A stretch of 64,000 bases of DNA from Fusarium oxysporum f. sp. lycopersici 4287. Lineage: Eukaryota; Ascomycota; Sordariomycetes; Hypocreales; Nectriaceae. A model generated the notes under the pieces. That model made no database searches. It was not told the origin of the DNA and saw nothing but the letters and a program-made list of their open reading frames with translations. The stretch spans positions 2,161,071 to 2,225,070 of the forward strand of contig NC_030994.1 of NCBI RefSeq assembly GCF_000149955.1, given 5' to 3'. Positions 1 to 12,924 of this stretch are shown piece after piece. How positions within the stretch are numbered: the stretch's first letter is position 1; each line of letters starts with the position of its first letter. The position numbers were made by a program, and so were the translations under genes.

Positions 1-3000
1 GTTCCACTTGTATCAATGGCTGGGAGGATCAGCTCAAGGGATAGCAACGGCATTATGCATCTGCATCACTGACCAGACTTGGCTTCGGGACCGATCTGGG
101 ACCCAGTCGAAGATTCACGCAGACAACGATCCTGGAGGAAGCTGGCACATGCCCGAGGTGGGGGCGTGAAGATGACCGTGAATTGCTTTTTCTGAGTCCA
201 AGTCCATGGCCACGAGCACCTCTCGGCCTCCCTTGGCCGGGATTCCCGAGACTCAAGACTCAGCTGTTTTTTCTTTGACCCCCAGACTTATGGAGGTGCA
301 TGAATGATTATCGTGGCTTATCAAAAACAAGAAGGAGAAAAGAAACTCGGCGGAGTAAAGAGAGAAGAAGACGTGGAGCCCAGGGCGAGTGATCATCGTA
401 AACTAGACCTTAGAAGTCGTTAACCGATGGATGTTTTAGAAGCTGCATATGCAGGCGGATGCAGCCCAGTGTCCGTTTATCTCACTGCAACGGCGTTCCA
501 CGTTCCTAAAGATTATGAACAGCGGGCGTTGAGGGGTGTTGAGATATCATGATCTTCAGAGGGAGAGGAGGGAACGCGCCGAGCCGAGTCGTCTTATGCT
601 GACATGACGTTTGTCAATAGGCAGGTTATCATTGGTGATGAATGCGTACGGATACTGTACAGCAGACGAGTTAGAAGTTGATTAATTGGCAGTCGTTAAT
701 CGCAGAGTCTGATTCGTCGCTGATCTTTATCAACGTTGCAGATATCCGAACAGGGGGTTGAACGACGCAACGCGTATCGGCAGCATGCTTGTTGGTTGGT
801 CGAGTTCTTACAGTGCCTACAGTACAATAGGCCTCGGCCGAAGAATCCCATATTTTTTGCAGGTCATGCGCTGCGGGTGATGCTGCAGTGTTTGCGGCAT
901 GTACAGTGCATATGTCATGTATTGAAGATCCCAAGCATTGATCTACAGCGCCATGTTGACATTCGGACTCATTGCCAAGAGGAACGGATTCACAGCTAGT
1001 CAGATCCTTAATTCTCAGCTCTTATTGCTTGGCATATGATCTAGACTAAAATTATAAGCAATGCTATGATAACACACGTGGAAGAAACTGAACTCAAAAC
1101 GCAATTGCCTGCTTTGCATTGCCGCGGTTGTCGCCTGTCAAACACACACTCTCGGCGCGTGGGTGCAGGGATAGAGATCGTGGGACCTACTTGTTTGGGA
1201 GCCTTGACCACGATTTCCAGGGGTTGACCACGTCGTGGGCTCATCTTGACGTCCGCAATGTCCTTTGACAAATGACACTTGGGTCTTGTTCCAGGTAAGT
1301 GAAGTAAACGAGGACTTTTTGTGAATCCATATCAAGGGATCGCCTAGGTTGTATTTGCGGGTTATTGATGAGAAAAGAAAGGAAACGAAAGGAAGCTGAG
1401 GTTTCTGACTCTGTTACCATGAATCGTGAATCAAAAGTGTTTCAGCAAAAGCAAAAAAGACACAAAAGAAGGAAATATCAAAGACAGCCTCACTCCCAGT
1501 CTCTCACGGATCTCGCTGTACCAAAGTGAATGTGAATGTAAGTGACCCACCAGAACAGGGGATTATTTTCTTCGTCGAAGGCTTCTGGAACAACTGTCAC
1601 AAGTCATTCCCCCCTGGTCCCCCTTGGTCATTGCTCCTGGGGTCTCCGTTTTGAGTCCTTTTGTGGCCGGCTCCATCTCACGCGAATAAAAAAGACGAGA
1701 AGAGAAGAGGAGACAAAACGATGGCGGCCCAAAGGTAGCCTAAACCTAACCAGGTTACCTTAGGCTAAAAAGATGAGGTACCATCGCATCGTATCGTATC
1801 CGCTCTCGGTACAGTAGCGGATGGTAGGCAAGGCAAGGCAAGGTAATCCACTACTTTGGAAGCGAGAAGGAGGACGAGACAGTTTCGACATGTGCAAGGC
1901 GAGGTATGCATGCGCATGTACGGATAGAGTTGATAGACACGCGACAGCAGGGAGAGTCTCCAAAACATACTGAGGAGATGCTGTAAGTGATAGACTTTGC
2001 TTATTCCATCACACTCCGAAGCGACAACTTTGTCTCATCTCCTTCTCTCAGGGTGGAGATTATATCCAGGCCTCAGCTACCATAGCTCGCAGTCAATGCC
2101 ACTCCAAGACAAGGAAACATTTAGAGTTCCCCGCATGAACGGATCAACTTTCCTTCTCTTTTCTCTGCTTCACATTGCACAGACTAGCAATGAAACGCAA
2201 TAATAAATAAGCAGAATCGAACTGTGTCTGTGCGAACAGCCCCCTCGTGTCGTCGCCGTGAAAGCTGCGGTCATAATGACCATGGCCAACTGCCGCCCAG
2301 ACCCTATTCGGGCTAGAGGCCGTTGTTTGATAGGCTCTCTTGGCTCTGTGTTTCGTTGCTGAAGATTGCGATGCTACCGTGTGTTTCTTGGCTATACCCT
2401 TTGACATTTGCTAAACGCAGGGTGAGCCGAGTGTTACGACAAGTTGGTTTCATTGTTTGCTGAGTTGCTCCGAGTAGAGCCGTGCTCTGTTCGACCAACA
2501 TGACGAGTACGTGAGAGAAGTGCAACGTTCAAGTACCGTTACGTCCGACCATTTCCTCCGAAATAAGAGGACCCCTTGCTTGCTCCATTGCTTCGATTTC
2601 AACGCACGCGACGAGTGGAGTATTCCATCGGGTCCATCCCCATAAGTGCCTCAGCATCGGGATCCCCCTCCAGACTTTTGTTGGCCCCGTCCGTCATCTA
2701 GGCTCGCTCTAGAAGCAATCCTGACAAACAAGTTTGGTTCCCTTCTCTTTGCCCCCGACTAGTAGTTTTGGCTTAGACATAACAGCCAGAATTGGCCGTC
2801 TAATTTGTCAAGACAGCAGCTAGATCAGAGGAGGAAGTGTCTCTAGGAAGTTCCGTGTTGCTCATCGGGACGGTTTACATACAGCCAGGCTTGGCGTAGC
2901 AGCTAAGAAAACAAGCCGAGAATTCATCCATTGACTTGGTGGCTGGGCAAGCGGAACAGGCCCCACTGGTACCAAAATTTCCCCTGGGGCCGGCGCTCGG

Positions 3001-4300
3001 AGGCTTGTAGCCTGAGCAAGGGGATGCAAGAAAACTTGAAACCTCTGTTCTAAGTGACAGAAAATACTTGGGTAGTCTTTGGAGAAAGTTTGACAGACCT
3101 TTAGACCGCTTATTTTGGGCATCTCGGCGATGAAGGTACTCAACTAATAAGCAAGGCTAGGAAGTTATCGTTGTCGTAAAGATCCGATCCTTGAAAAGGT
3201 TAATAAGGTATTGGGATAGTCTCTCTCACTGGAGGAAAGGCATCGGCGGACCGGGTGTCCAACCGAAGGACCCTTATTACGACTGGTTATTCCTGCTTGT
3301 TACCGTCGTTCCTTAGCATTTTTTGGTGGGTCATGTCATGATATGAAGCAACTCAAGAGAGGTACGAGACCATGTTCATGTTGAAAGCAATGGCAATCGT
3401 GATGCTTGATATTGGAGGTAATTGTATCCTTGAATATCTTGCGGTGAGAAATCTCTTGCCGGTGCTCCATTGCGGATTCATCGTCATAGATGAAGATAAA
3501 AAACTTGGTGTGTGAATGTGGATAGGATGTGGATGCTAAGGAACAAGAAGATGATTTTAGCGTATCCGAGAAATGTGGTTTCCCACGGTAAAGTTAATCA
3601 TCCACAGCCGCCGTCAAATTGCTGGTTGGAACATTCATGTGACTTGGCTGTTTCTCTCAGATTAATATTAGATACGAAACTCACCTCTAACAATCAACCC
3701 TTGATATATAATGATGCCCAAACAATTCATCTTCGCACAGGACGCATCGCACGCCCACACACGTTTAGTACAAGGGGGAGTTTGATTGTAGTTGGACTGT
3801 ATGACTGAGACTGCCCTGACGTGCCGGGTGCCGTAAATTCCACCCATACCATACCCTAGACAAGAGAGAATATCTCAGCTAAATTATCGAGCTAAAGAAG
3901 GAAAAAAACAGCGAAGTGGGATTGGATGAATCGGCATTGGCATGGATATCAATCACCCACCCACACGATCCTTGTCCTTTCTAGCTTGTCTAGCTTGTCT
4001 AGCTTGTCTTTAGTGCGGTACCCACCGAATGGAAGCAATGGAGACGAGTTTCCCCAAGTCATATCCTATTGGATCCCGTTTATTGATTGATGTGAAATAT
4101 CCCAGGCCCTTTTTCCCTTGGTCAAACGGTTTCTCAGGTTCGCGAGGGGCCATGTCTTAAAAACGCCCACCCCCACAGCCACGAGAATTGACATCTACTT
4201 GTACTATCGAAACCAAAGCAAAGAAACCTCGACTCGACTCACCTCTACGGACTGAATGACAATGGTGATGATGGATTAGAAAATCACCAGCTACTTTCTC
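1..4300. other. gene-free region
   Basis: No reading frame here exceeds about 100 codons, and none shows a recognisable domain or a plausible splice chain on either strand. The stretch contains a short perfect tandem repeat near 3980. It is best read as a long intergenic region, its right end grading into the promoter and leader of the folliculin/Lst7 gene. I see no RNA gene or transposon protein fragment in it. Confidence 0.6.
3980..4006. repeat. tandem repeat, 9-bp unit x3
   Basis: Three perfect head-to-tail copies of TCTAGCTTG. It is a short microsatellite-like repeat about 1.4 kb upstream of the proposed Lst7 start codon. No function can be assigned. Confidence 0.85.
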
Positions 4301-5436
4301 GGTGTCTTTCCATTTTACTTTGCCCTTGAATACAGGCATCGTCATCCTTAAGCTCGGCTTCATTCACTCAGAAACTCAAACTAAACCTTGTCCGTCCGAT
4401 CCCGTCGTTTCCGTCGAATCCTCTCCAATTGCCATCCTCCTCTTCCATAATCTCTCCCTCATCTTTCTTTGTCGATACGATCATTTGGGTTTGCCCATTC
4501 TCTCGCTCTGGCTCTCGCTCTGGCTCTGGGGCTGCAGCCGCGACTTTCCGCCGCCGATATTCCGTCCGTCTACCGGAGCTCTCTACATTAATTGCCCCTC
4601 CCTTTCTCTCTGTCTCTCTTACGCCTCATCAACCTGAACTGGGTTGCTGCAGTTCCTTGTCCTTGTCGACTTATTTCCCCACGCAGCGTAACTTTGCGAG
4701 CGAGTCAAAGGCCATTCTTGTCTTCTCGGTTAACCTGATACGTTTATTTAACGACTCGATTTCTTTGTTCGACAATCTTGCCCGGAGCAATTGCACATCT
4801 TGGGTGCTGCCACCTTTATCCATACCATACTGTACTGTACCATACCTTAGCACACCCTGGTCGAATCGGACATCGAACCAAGCAGAGAGCTCCGAAAGCA
4901 AACATCCCTACATCCAATTCAATTCGATTCATCCGAACAAAGACAGTCCCTGGCCTGTCTGGTCCACCGAAAACCCAATTGAACCGAATCGAATCTTCAA
5001 CAACAGCTACTACTGTCCTGTCCTGTCCTGTCCTGTCCTGTCCTGTCCTGTAGCCCTACTGCACTCCGCCTGCAACTGCAACTGGAACTGCAAGCACTGC
5101 ACGAGCCATTCGTACTACCACGCCCACGCCTAATTACTTGTACCTACGCACGCCCTCGTCGATCCGGCCCCTGCTCGCGCCTCAAGGTCTCGCCTCGATA
5201 CCTCTTGACTCTCTCCCTCTACAAACTTATTTACGACCGCGACGCCCCGAAAACCAGCTTCAGCTTTAAATCAAGCTTACAACACAGCACAGCTCTCCCC
5301 GCCGTCCCTTGTGCAGTCTTGTGCTGCCAAAAGGGAGACCCCATCCCTGTCTCGCAGCGTCGCCCAATCGTCGATAATACTTTGATACTTACGTTTTTTC
5401 CTCTGCCGCGATTCGATTCCGAGACGACGATACGTC
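4300..5436 (+). promoter_or_regulatory. long pyrimidine-rich leader of the Lst7 gene
   Basis: From about 4300 the plus strand becomes strongly C/T-rich. It carries open frames of up to 234 codons (4429-5133) that are low-complexity Ser/Pro/Cys/His-rich strings without domain character. This composition is usual for long 5' leaders of regulated genes in Fusarium-like fungi. It runs directly into the proposed start codon at 5437. Several upstream ATGs lie in the leader, so translation could be restrained by upstream ORFs. The transcript start itself cannot be seen. Confidence 0.45.
5016..5050. repeat. (TCCTG)7 microsatellite
   Basis: Seven perfect copies of TCCTG lie in the pyrimidine-rich leader upstream of the Lst7 start. 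A 5-bp unit would shift any frame on copy-number change, which argues against this stretch being coding. Confidence 0.95.
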
Positions 5437-5812
5437 ATGACATACATTGTAAGTGTACAACACAAATTTCCTTCAAGGTCAAATCTCCATGTCTCGACTT
5501 GACATGTCTCGCTTTGCTTTGCTTTGCTTGTCTTTACTTGACTTGGCTCTCTTGTACAACCACATGCCAATTCCTGCCACGTCCGACGTCGCACCCTCCA
5601 CGCTCCGAGCTGCTTCCTCCGCCCTGGTCAATGAAGGCATCACACGCCATGCATTGACTTCACATGGTCGATAGCTTGTCTCAGCAGATCCCTGTCAGCC
5701 ATGAATGAATGCTTGCCTCCTTGAGCCTTTGACTCTCTGCACGTCCCTAGGTCGAGCAGTCTCGCCCGCCCTGTTGGGTCCAGACATTTCTGGTACCTTT
5801 CTTCACCAAAGA

Positions 5813-5852
<40 letters not shown>

Positions 5853-8149
5853 TTCTATCATGTATCATGATTCCTTACCATGATCCCATTCCTATTCTCG
5901 TCCATCCATCCATACACAGCAACCATGTCTTGGCTCTCATCGATGTTGCTTCTCGACGTCGCTTTCGACCTTCCCTTGCTTTTATCCCCCTTGGCTTCAT
6001 CCTCACATCCCTTCCCTTTTCACACCCTCGCTCTCGTTTTCCTAGCTGCCAGTCCGTTGACGGCCCGTCTGCCGTACCTCCTAAATGGCCCCCGAGCCGC
6101 CCGCTGTCTGACATGCACTTTTCACCCTCACACACACCCTGTCCTGGTCTGTCCTGTCCTTTTCTTTATCCCCCATCGCATCGCATCCCACATCCCACGC
6201 ACCCAGCCCAAGTCTTTACTTGTCTTGTCTGCACACCCTTGACTAGGCACGAACAATACACAGGCGCACACAGACATGCACTTACATCCACACCGCTTCA
6301 CCGCTCGACTGTGATTGCCCTGCCCTCGATTCAGCGTTGGTAGTTCTGGGGCAATCATGCTTCTTACTGGAATCCCAACTCACCGGTGCCACATCACTTC
6401 CCTACCTCAGCCCCATGACCTCAAGAGCGGCCCGTTGCCGGTAAGAGAGGAGCCAGGGCGACCAAAACAAGCTGTCTCCGTACACCAAGATATATCACCA
6501 CTTGCTTTGTTCCTATAATACCATGTCTCCCATCGCTACCCCTTGCAACCCTCCTGTTCTGAGGTCTATTTATCCATACATGATCTATCCCTGCCCCATA
6601 ACGTCATGAGCTTTTTGACACGATATACTTCCCCAGAGCCATCATTTGTTACTATGATCAATTCTCTCGGCAGCTTGTACATTACCTACCACTTTGATCT
6701 ACTGTTGTTCTCGCGCCAACTGGCCATCTGCTCGCAATGCGCAAGAATCAACCACTAATGGCGTCTTTCCAGCTATGTCTTGCCCACTACTGCGACCTCC
6801 ATGGCCCGACCCCTTTGATGGTCACTGAGGGTCTACCTGCCTCATGTACTGTCTGCTTTGAAGATGGTGCAGATCCTGCCGATAACAGACCACGATCCAG
6901 CGCGCATGCATCGTCGACTGCTCTCAACGACGCATTAAAGAACCTCGACCTATCTCGGAGCGCTTCAATGCCAGCCTCCGAACAAGAGGCTCAGGCGCAA
7001 CGTGCAGCGCTATTGCGAAACTCTAGCAATTCTGGCGCAACTCCCACTGCTATCGATACTCCTCCTGAAAGTCCACGACCGGCCCCTCCTCATCCTCGGC
7101 GCGATTCGAGTTTCCGAAGAACCTATGACGAGACTGTGACAAAGAAACAAGGCCCTTGCGATAACTGCGCAATGACCTTGCCGCGACAGCAAGCGGGATC
7201 AAATAGTGTTCATCTCGCAAACAATACTCGTGGACCAACATTGCGCACTCGTGCGCCAGCAGAACGGGTTTTCGGCGCAGGAGGGCAGGCATCGCCTCCC
7301 AATTCCCAGACCTCGAGTGATACCGATGGAGAGCGGGACGAGGACCCTCGGGCTCGGCAAAGAATAACACCCTCGGTCAGCTCGCGAATACCTCGGCGAT
7401 CAAGCAAGAGTGGTGGTACAGGCAATTCGACCGCAGCAGAACGGACACCCTTTCATGTCCACTACGTCGACTATACATCTACCCATGATCCGGTCCTACC
7501 CGACTCTTTCTCTCTTATTCGAGCATCTTGCTTGCGCACTCTATCCTTCGAGACGTTACCCCGTGCTCCATCTACGGCAAACCCCACTTCACCCGTTGCG
7601 ACCTCTTCTCCGGCCTTTGTCACTACACAAAGCGCCGGCTCGGCTGTCACAGGCGGCCCCATCTTTTTCGGCGACGCCCTCGCCGGTTACACGACGGCTT
7701 ATATCTTCCGTATTCCTGATGTACACGCACGGGGTCATAAGAGAGTGTATGCCTTCTTGGCGCTTAGTACTCACCGAGAGCGCCTGGCCATGAAGACATT
7801 TGCTGTGGTCTCGACCGCTTTTCGCGAGCTCGCTACATGGATCCAGCAACTGGCTGAAGCCGAGGCCGAGCGAGCGGCCGAGAACTCTCCTATTGGTAGC
7901 AGCATCTATGGGGGTGGCTATGCACCACCACCACCAACTGTCGAATCCTCTGGAGGCCCTGATCGCAATGGAAGCAGCTTTCTGACAGGTGGTAGCGGGT
8001 TCACCCGACGGATGGGAGGTGGCCCTGGTGCCTCAGCCCCAAAAGCCCGTGGTCTAGCGGAGATTGTTGGACAGCCTGATATCTTTATCGAGCTGCACCG
8101 GCGTTTCGTGCACCTTCTCTTTGAAGTTGGTGTTACCTTGAGCTCGTAA
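5437..8149 (+). CDS. lst7: Folliculin/Lst7-type protein
   Basis: Fungal counterpart of folliculin (yeast Lst7), the FLCN-FNIP partner that acts as a GAP for Rag GTPases in amino-acid signalling to TORC1 at the vacuole. The large exon 6773-8149 encodes the family signatures: an N-terminal LAHYCDLHGP block, two CxxC pairs (about residues 29/32 and 133/136), and a longin-type core with GPIFFGD and ARGHKRVYAF (about 300-332). A Ser/Pro-rich insert separates the two parts. I propose a 12-base first coding exon, 5437-5448 (M-T-Y-I), followed by a perfect GTAAGT donor. The acceptor TTTCCAG ends at 6772 with a CTAAT branch-like site 18 bases before its end. The joined start MTYILCLAHYCDLHGP aligns without gaps to the human folliculin start as I recall it. 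The alternative start is the ATG at 6758, which gives MASFQLCL. Spliced length is 462 aa, shorter than human folliculin (579) and, like yeast Lst7, apparently without a full C-terminal DENN part. Confidence 0.85.
5820..5848. repeat. (CA)14 microsatellite
   Basis: A run of 14 CA/AC dinucleotides lies inside the proposed first intron of the Lst7 gene. Confidence 0.95.
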
Positions 8150-9593
8150 TGAGCTGCTTATGCCTATTGGCATGCTCTATACGTTTTTCTGCTTCGGCAT
8201 ACCCAAGGCCATTCCTTAGGATCAGGATGACTTCTTCTACCCTGTCTTCTCGGGATGATCTGGTCGCCGCAGACATACCCCAGCCTTACCAATGCTACTC
8301 TCCACGCCCTACCCAATGATACTGAACCGGTCAAAATCCGATTCGTCCTTGTTGGCTCGGCGCTTTTTTGTCCTTAGGAGCAATAAGCGATGTATGATTT
8401 TACATACAAGCATACTTATTCGAGAGTAATGGCAATGGTAATGGCTAATGGTTAATACCTCAATGAAGCAACGATCTCGGTCGATAGCTGCAGTCACTCA
8501 AGACCTACTGGTCTTTTCTACATTTCCTTTTCACAATGCTCGAGGATTCTTGGCAATGCTGCTTACACCTTTCCGCAAGACCGGGGAGTTATACCCAGCG
8601 GCCGACTTGCCAAGAGCCTCGTGTAACTGTATTCTTACATGTTTCGACTTCGGAAGGGCTTTACGCCGTTGTCATTCGGCATATTTTGCACGGGCATTTG
8701 ATTCCCATTTGATTCTTGTAGCGTGTTTGTTATCTACTTTTGTGCGCAGAGAACCCGTCAGGACGGGAACTCTAAGGAAGCGGGCGAAACAAAATAGACG
8801 GATAGCGAGTTGGGGGAAACAAACCCGAAAAGATGGACGGAATAATGGAGTTTGTGGCGAAATAACTGTATTTTACAATCCTTTACCTGTTATCACTTGT
8901 CAGATGGAGATCAACAGCCAGGAGTTGGCACGGTTTTATTGATAGACTTGTACGGAACATAGACAGGAAAATGTTATGAAATGGAAAACTACGGTTATTT
9001 ACGATTAACTTGACCTTCAAAATACCCCATTGTTGTGTGCTATTGTGCGTGGTTATCTGTGAAGTTCGCATGCCTAAGATTGAGAATTCGGAACTATCAA
9101 GCGACTGAGGATGAATAATTCGCCTCCGGGTTGAATTGTTGGGAACTTGGACCTCCAATCTCGATTACACATACCATTTACTGTTTATCGCCGCTGACTT
9201 TCAAAAGGCCACATTGATGCATGCAGCAGAGCATCACCAATGTTACATCTGAAGCCGCATCCCACTTTGTTGGCTGCAGTATCTTGCTGTGACCGGACAA
9301 GTTGCTCAGAAACATGTGATAGTCTGACATACAGAATGGTAAGATTCTTGAGATGTAACTCGAAGCACACATCGCGTAAATCAATCAGTTCACCGGTGTG
9401 AACCAAAGAGACAAATTCATATCGCTTGCGCCGTCAATCGGCACGTTGATTAATCCTAATCTACCTTTCGCTCTAATCCGCCTCCCTTATGGACTTTTCC
9501 TTCCATATCCCCTTGGCCTGATAGTTGACGTATGTAATACAGGATAGATGACACACAAGAGTGCGTGAAATGATAAACAGACACCAAGTGGAT
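8150..9593. other. intergenic, convergent gene ends
   Basis: This stretch separates the 3' end of the Lst7 gene from the 3' end of Rpt3 on the other strand. Frames here (for example 164 codons at 8448-8942) have no recognisable composition and no splice context. It probably holds two 3' untranslated regions. I see nothing else. Confidence 0.6.
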
Positions 9594-11024
9594 CTATTTG
9601 TAGAAATCAAACTTGTTCTCTTCGCCGGTACCCTTGACCTGGCTTGAGTAGGCGTCCTCGAGATCACTCTGAATGATGTTGTAACGGTTCTTACGGACAG
9701 CACGGAGACCAGCCTCCTGCATGATCGCAGCGATGACAGCACCAGACAGAGGGTCGTTTCGGACGATAAGGGAGTCGAGATCGACTTCGGGAGCCAGACT
9801 CATCTTGCCGGCGATGGTGGAGAAGATGAGACGTCGTTCACGGCGATCTCGCAGAGAGGGGAATTCGATCTTTCGGTCGAGACGTCCAGGTCGGAGAAGA
9901 GCAGGGTCAAGAGTATCGGCTCGGTTGGTGGCCATGATGACCTTGACGTTAGCGGTCTGATCGAAACCATCCATCTGGTTGAGAAGTTCGAGAAGAATAC
10001 GCTGGACTTCTCGATCGGCACCGGTCTGGGCGTCGAATCGCTTGGTGGCAATGGCGTCGATTTCATCGATGAAGATAATAGCGGGAGAGTTCTCGCGAGC
10101 CATGCGGAAAACATCACGGACCATTCGGGGACCCTCACCGAGATACTTCTGAACGAACTCGGAACCGACAACTCGGATGAAGTTGGCGGTGGTTGAGTTG
10201 GCAACGGCCTTGACCAACATAGTCTTGCCGGTACCAGGAGGGCCGTAGAGCAGAACACCTCGAGGGGGGTCGATACCGATCTGCTTGTAGAGGTCAAAGT
10301 GTGTCAAGGGGAGCTCGACAGCTTCGCGAATCTCCTGCTTCTGCATGTCCAGACCACCGACATCGGCGTATGTCACATCGGGCTTCTCGTCGGCGCCAAG
10401 CATAGCAATGGAGGAGTCGGCCTCGGGGGGAAGAATATCGACAAGGGCGTTAGAGTGTCGATGGAGGGCAACCGAGGAGGAAGCCTTGAGCTTCTCCCGG
10501 TCGAGGGTAGAGAGGATTCTGACGACATAGTTGGATCCGGTGCTAGACTGCACAATTCCAGTACTTGAGATGCTGGTTAGCTCGTGTAGAATTGTCGGTT
10601 GCAGGTGAGCACATACTTTTGGTCAATAGCCTCCATAAACTGTCCTATAACTAATGGCACGCTCTGAATCCGCTTGATTTCTTCTTGAGCCCGTACAAGC
10701 TCACGCTTCAAACTCCTGCAAAGAATCAGCAAATCATAACTAGGATTCAGACGGGATTGATAAATTACCTTTGCTCATCCTTGATATACTCTTCTTGCAG
10801 CTGGATGTACCTATTCGAAAGCTATCAGTTCCCCGCAACTTTGGGATATCTGAGACTGGAGTATCGTACTCTAGTTGCCTCTGGAGCTTCTTGAGGTTCG
10901 CGTAGTCGTCTCCTCCATCGGTTGATACACCCTCGAAGTTATCAATTGTGGGAATGGTTGAGTGCGCGGCCCTCTTGTGAGGTGCCACTTGGTTTGCTGG
11001 GTTTTCGACAGCGACGTCACCCAT
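9594..11024 (-). CDS. rpt3: 26S proteasome regulatory ATPase subunit Rpt3
   Basis: One of the six AAA ATPases of the 19S base, which unfold substrates and feed them into the 20S core. Four exons join in frame: 11024-10870, 10810-10769, 10715-10617 and 10563-9594, giving 421 aa, the expected size for Rpt3 (about 418-428). The N-terminal coiled-coil with [15 protein letters not shown] and the OB-fold segment [13 protein letters not shown] are diagnostic of Rpt3. The AAA domain shows Walker A GPPGTGKT, Walker [10 protein letters not shown], the sensor segment MATNRAD and the arginine finger region [11 protein letters not shown]. The C terminus ends DFYK; Rpt3 normally ends in an HbYX-type tail that docks on the 20S ring, and F-Y-K fits (hydrophobic-Tyr-X). 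All three introns have GT donors and AG acceptors. Introns cluster in the first third of the gene. No sign of damage. Confidence 0.97.
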
Positions 11025-12325
11025 TTTTGCGCTTCTACTGTGTGGTTAAGATAGGTGAAATGATCGTGAAAATGCGGTGTAGATAGAAATACGCGTCGAT
11101 CCTGGAAAGCGATTGTCGTCGGGAGATACAGCGCTTGGTTGTTGTTTCGGTCGTTGAGGGAGTGATGGAGCTGCTTCGAGATGATGCCAGGCGCCAGTAA
11201 CGACGACGACGACACTGGAAGCTAAGGTGAGCTAGCGCGGCTTGAAATCTTAGTCATCTGGATTGAGCTTGACTCACGTGATCTGTCGACGTCAAGAGTG
11301 AGAGCAATGAGGGTCCAGACTCGATAGCTTTGATTGGCTCATGATTCTCTCTCACAGGCAGGGCGAAGTGGGGTTGCAAGCTTGCAGCAGCTGCAAGGCT
11401 CCAAGGCTCCAAGGCTCCAACGACCCCAGTGCGAGCTTCAGTGAATCAGATTGGCCGATTATCGGGGGGATCTGCCTCCACACAAGACCAAAGACGTGGG
11501 GACCCTGAAGGGGACGTTTCTAGCCTGGTACATGAGAGCTACAGCGGATGAAGTGCCTCTGTACTTTCGGCACTTGACCCTTCTGAGGCTGTATAAGCTG
11601 GGGGAATGTCTTATTAGTGGCGTTGAACTGATTCAGTCTAATGTTGAAAGATGGCGGGTTTTGCGGTGAGAATAGACTCATGACCCTGTCGATAAGCCTG
11701 CCCCGCGATGTTCGGTGAGAGATGCAAGGTGAATCGTGAATCGTTCATACAGTATTTACAGTATAGAGTATTATTATTGTTAATTGTTAGGGAGGAGCTG
11801 CTCGCTTGTCTTTACAGTACATGTATCTTTATGGATCGTCTCATGTAAACTCAAGTACCCGGTTGGATTGTGGCTTATCGGCGTCGGATCACTCGCCTGT
11901 TCACGGGATGATGCGGCGGTGATTCACTGGTCGGCGGCCGAGGAGCAAGGTAAGGCAATCGACAAGTCACCTCACTCACTGACTGGTACCTCTTTGAAAC
12001 CACCTTCTACCTTCTGACTTGTTCAACCTCCAACCAACTCAACCTCTTTGTCTTTTTGCTCTCTTTTCGATCGCCTTTCTCGCACAAGCCATCCTCACGT
12101 CTCTTATCACCTTAATCTATTACTTACTGCTCGGCGTGTCTTTGTTGCGTCATTCTACGGATACTGCTGCCATCTCCTCCCCAAACGCCGTCATCTTCCC
12201 TCCCTCCGCTGCCGTTTTCGACTCGGCCAACCTCTCGTCACACACACAAAATACCCCTCGTTTCATCTTGAGTTGCTTGTTTGTCTCTGTCTAGATACTC
12301 CAGCAACCTCAACATCGCACATACA
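11025..12325. other. divergent promoter region of Rpt3 and a small unknown gene
   Basis: Rpt3 (minus) and the gene at 12326 (plus) are transcribed away from each other across this 1.3 kb. The right part, about 12000-12325, is pyrimidine-rich and looks like a 5' leader for the plus-strand gene. Frames within it are low complexity. A perfect three-copy 8-bp repeat lies at 11394-11417. Confidence 0.55.
11394..11417. repeat. tandem repeat, 8-bp unit x3
   Basis: Three perfect copies of CAAGGCTC in the Rpt3 upstream region. Confidence 0.9.
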
Positions 12326-12924
12326 ATGTCGTCCTCTATCGCCATTCCCGCTGGCCCCTCGGCTACCCGCCCATTCCATAAGGGCACCGGCTCTTCTACA
12401 AACAGCCCGTTTGGCACTCCTTCGTCTTCTCCTCCGTCAGCCGGAAAGGACAAGGCCCTGCACAACCGCCGTCCGAGCCTCCTGAGTAAGTGAAGCTGGA
12501 TCATCCCCCGCCTCACACGATTGCAGCGACAATGATACGATCGTCTTATCATGCACCCGCAGTCGTTTACTGACTTGTCTTTGTAGGCTCTTCACTCTCC
12601 AAACAAGAATGCACCGTCATTAACGTCGGCGATCCGGAAGGCACTCCCCGATTGGTAAGTGTCTCGACAATGTTATACTTGGTTTCAGGTGTACTGACTT
12701 TCCATAGATCTCCTACCTCTCCTCCAGCCAGGGTTTCGCCTGGAACCCCGGTATGTTTCACTTGTATCATGAATAGCCTCTCCACGAGTCACGGCTAACA
12801 ACTGGTAGAAATCTTTCTCCCATCTTATATCGACTGCGACTATGTTCCCCTTGAGAACCGCCGGGACCCAGTCCACGAGATCATTCTGACCGACGACGAG
12901 TCCAAGAACCTGCTACCCCATTAA
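12326..12924 (+). CDS. conserved small protein of unknown function
   Basis: Four exons, 12326-12485, 12587-12654, 12708-12750 and 12809-12924, join in frame to a 128-aa protein ending LLPH. Three of the four consist of well-formed globular-looking sequence (CTVINVGDPEGTPRLIS; FAWNPEIFLPSYIDCDY). The first exon is a Ser/Pro-rich, probably disordered, segment with basic residues. Donors are GTAAGT, GTAAGT and GTATGT and all acceptors are TAG. The regular splice chain, with frame preserved across three introns, is strong evidence for a real gene. No signal peptide or membrane segment is visible. I do not recognise the family and assign no function. Confidence 0.8.

Noticed and set aside
4429..5133. 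234-codon plus-strand frame
   Set aside because: Pyrimidine-rich, low-complexity translation containing the (TCCTG)n repeat; better explained as the Lst7 leader.
5705..6343. 212-codon plus-strand frame
   Set aside because: Runs through a (CA)n repeat and C/T-rich sequence inside the proposed Lst7 intron; no domain.
8448..8942. 164-codon plus-strand frame after Lst7
   Set aside because: No splice context, no homology recalled, unusual composition for a protein.
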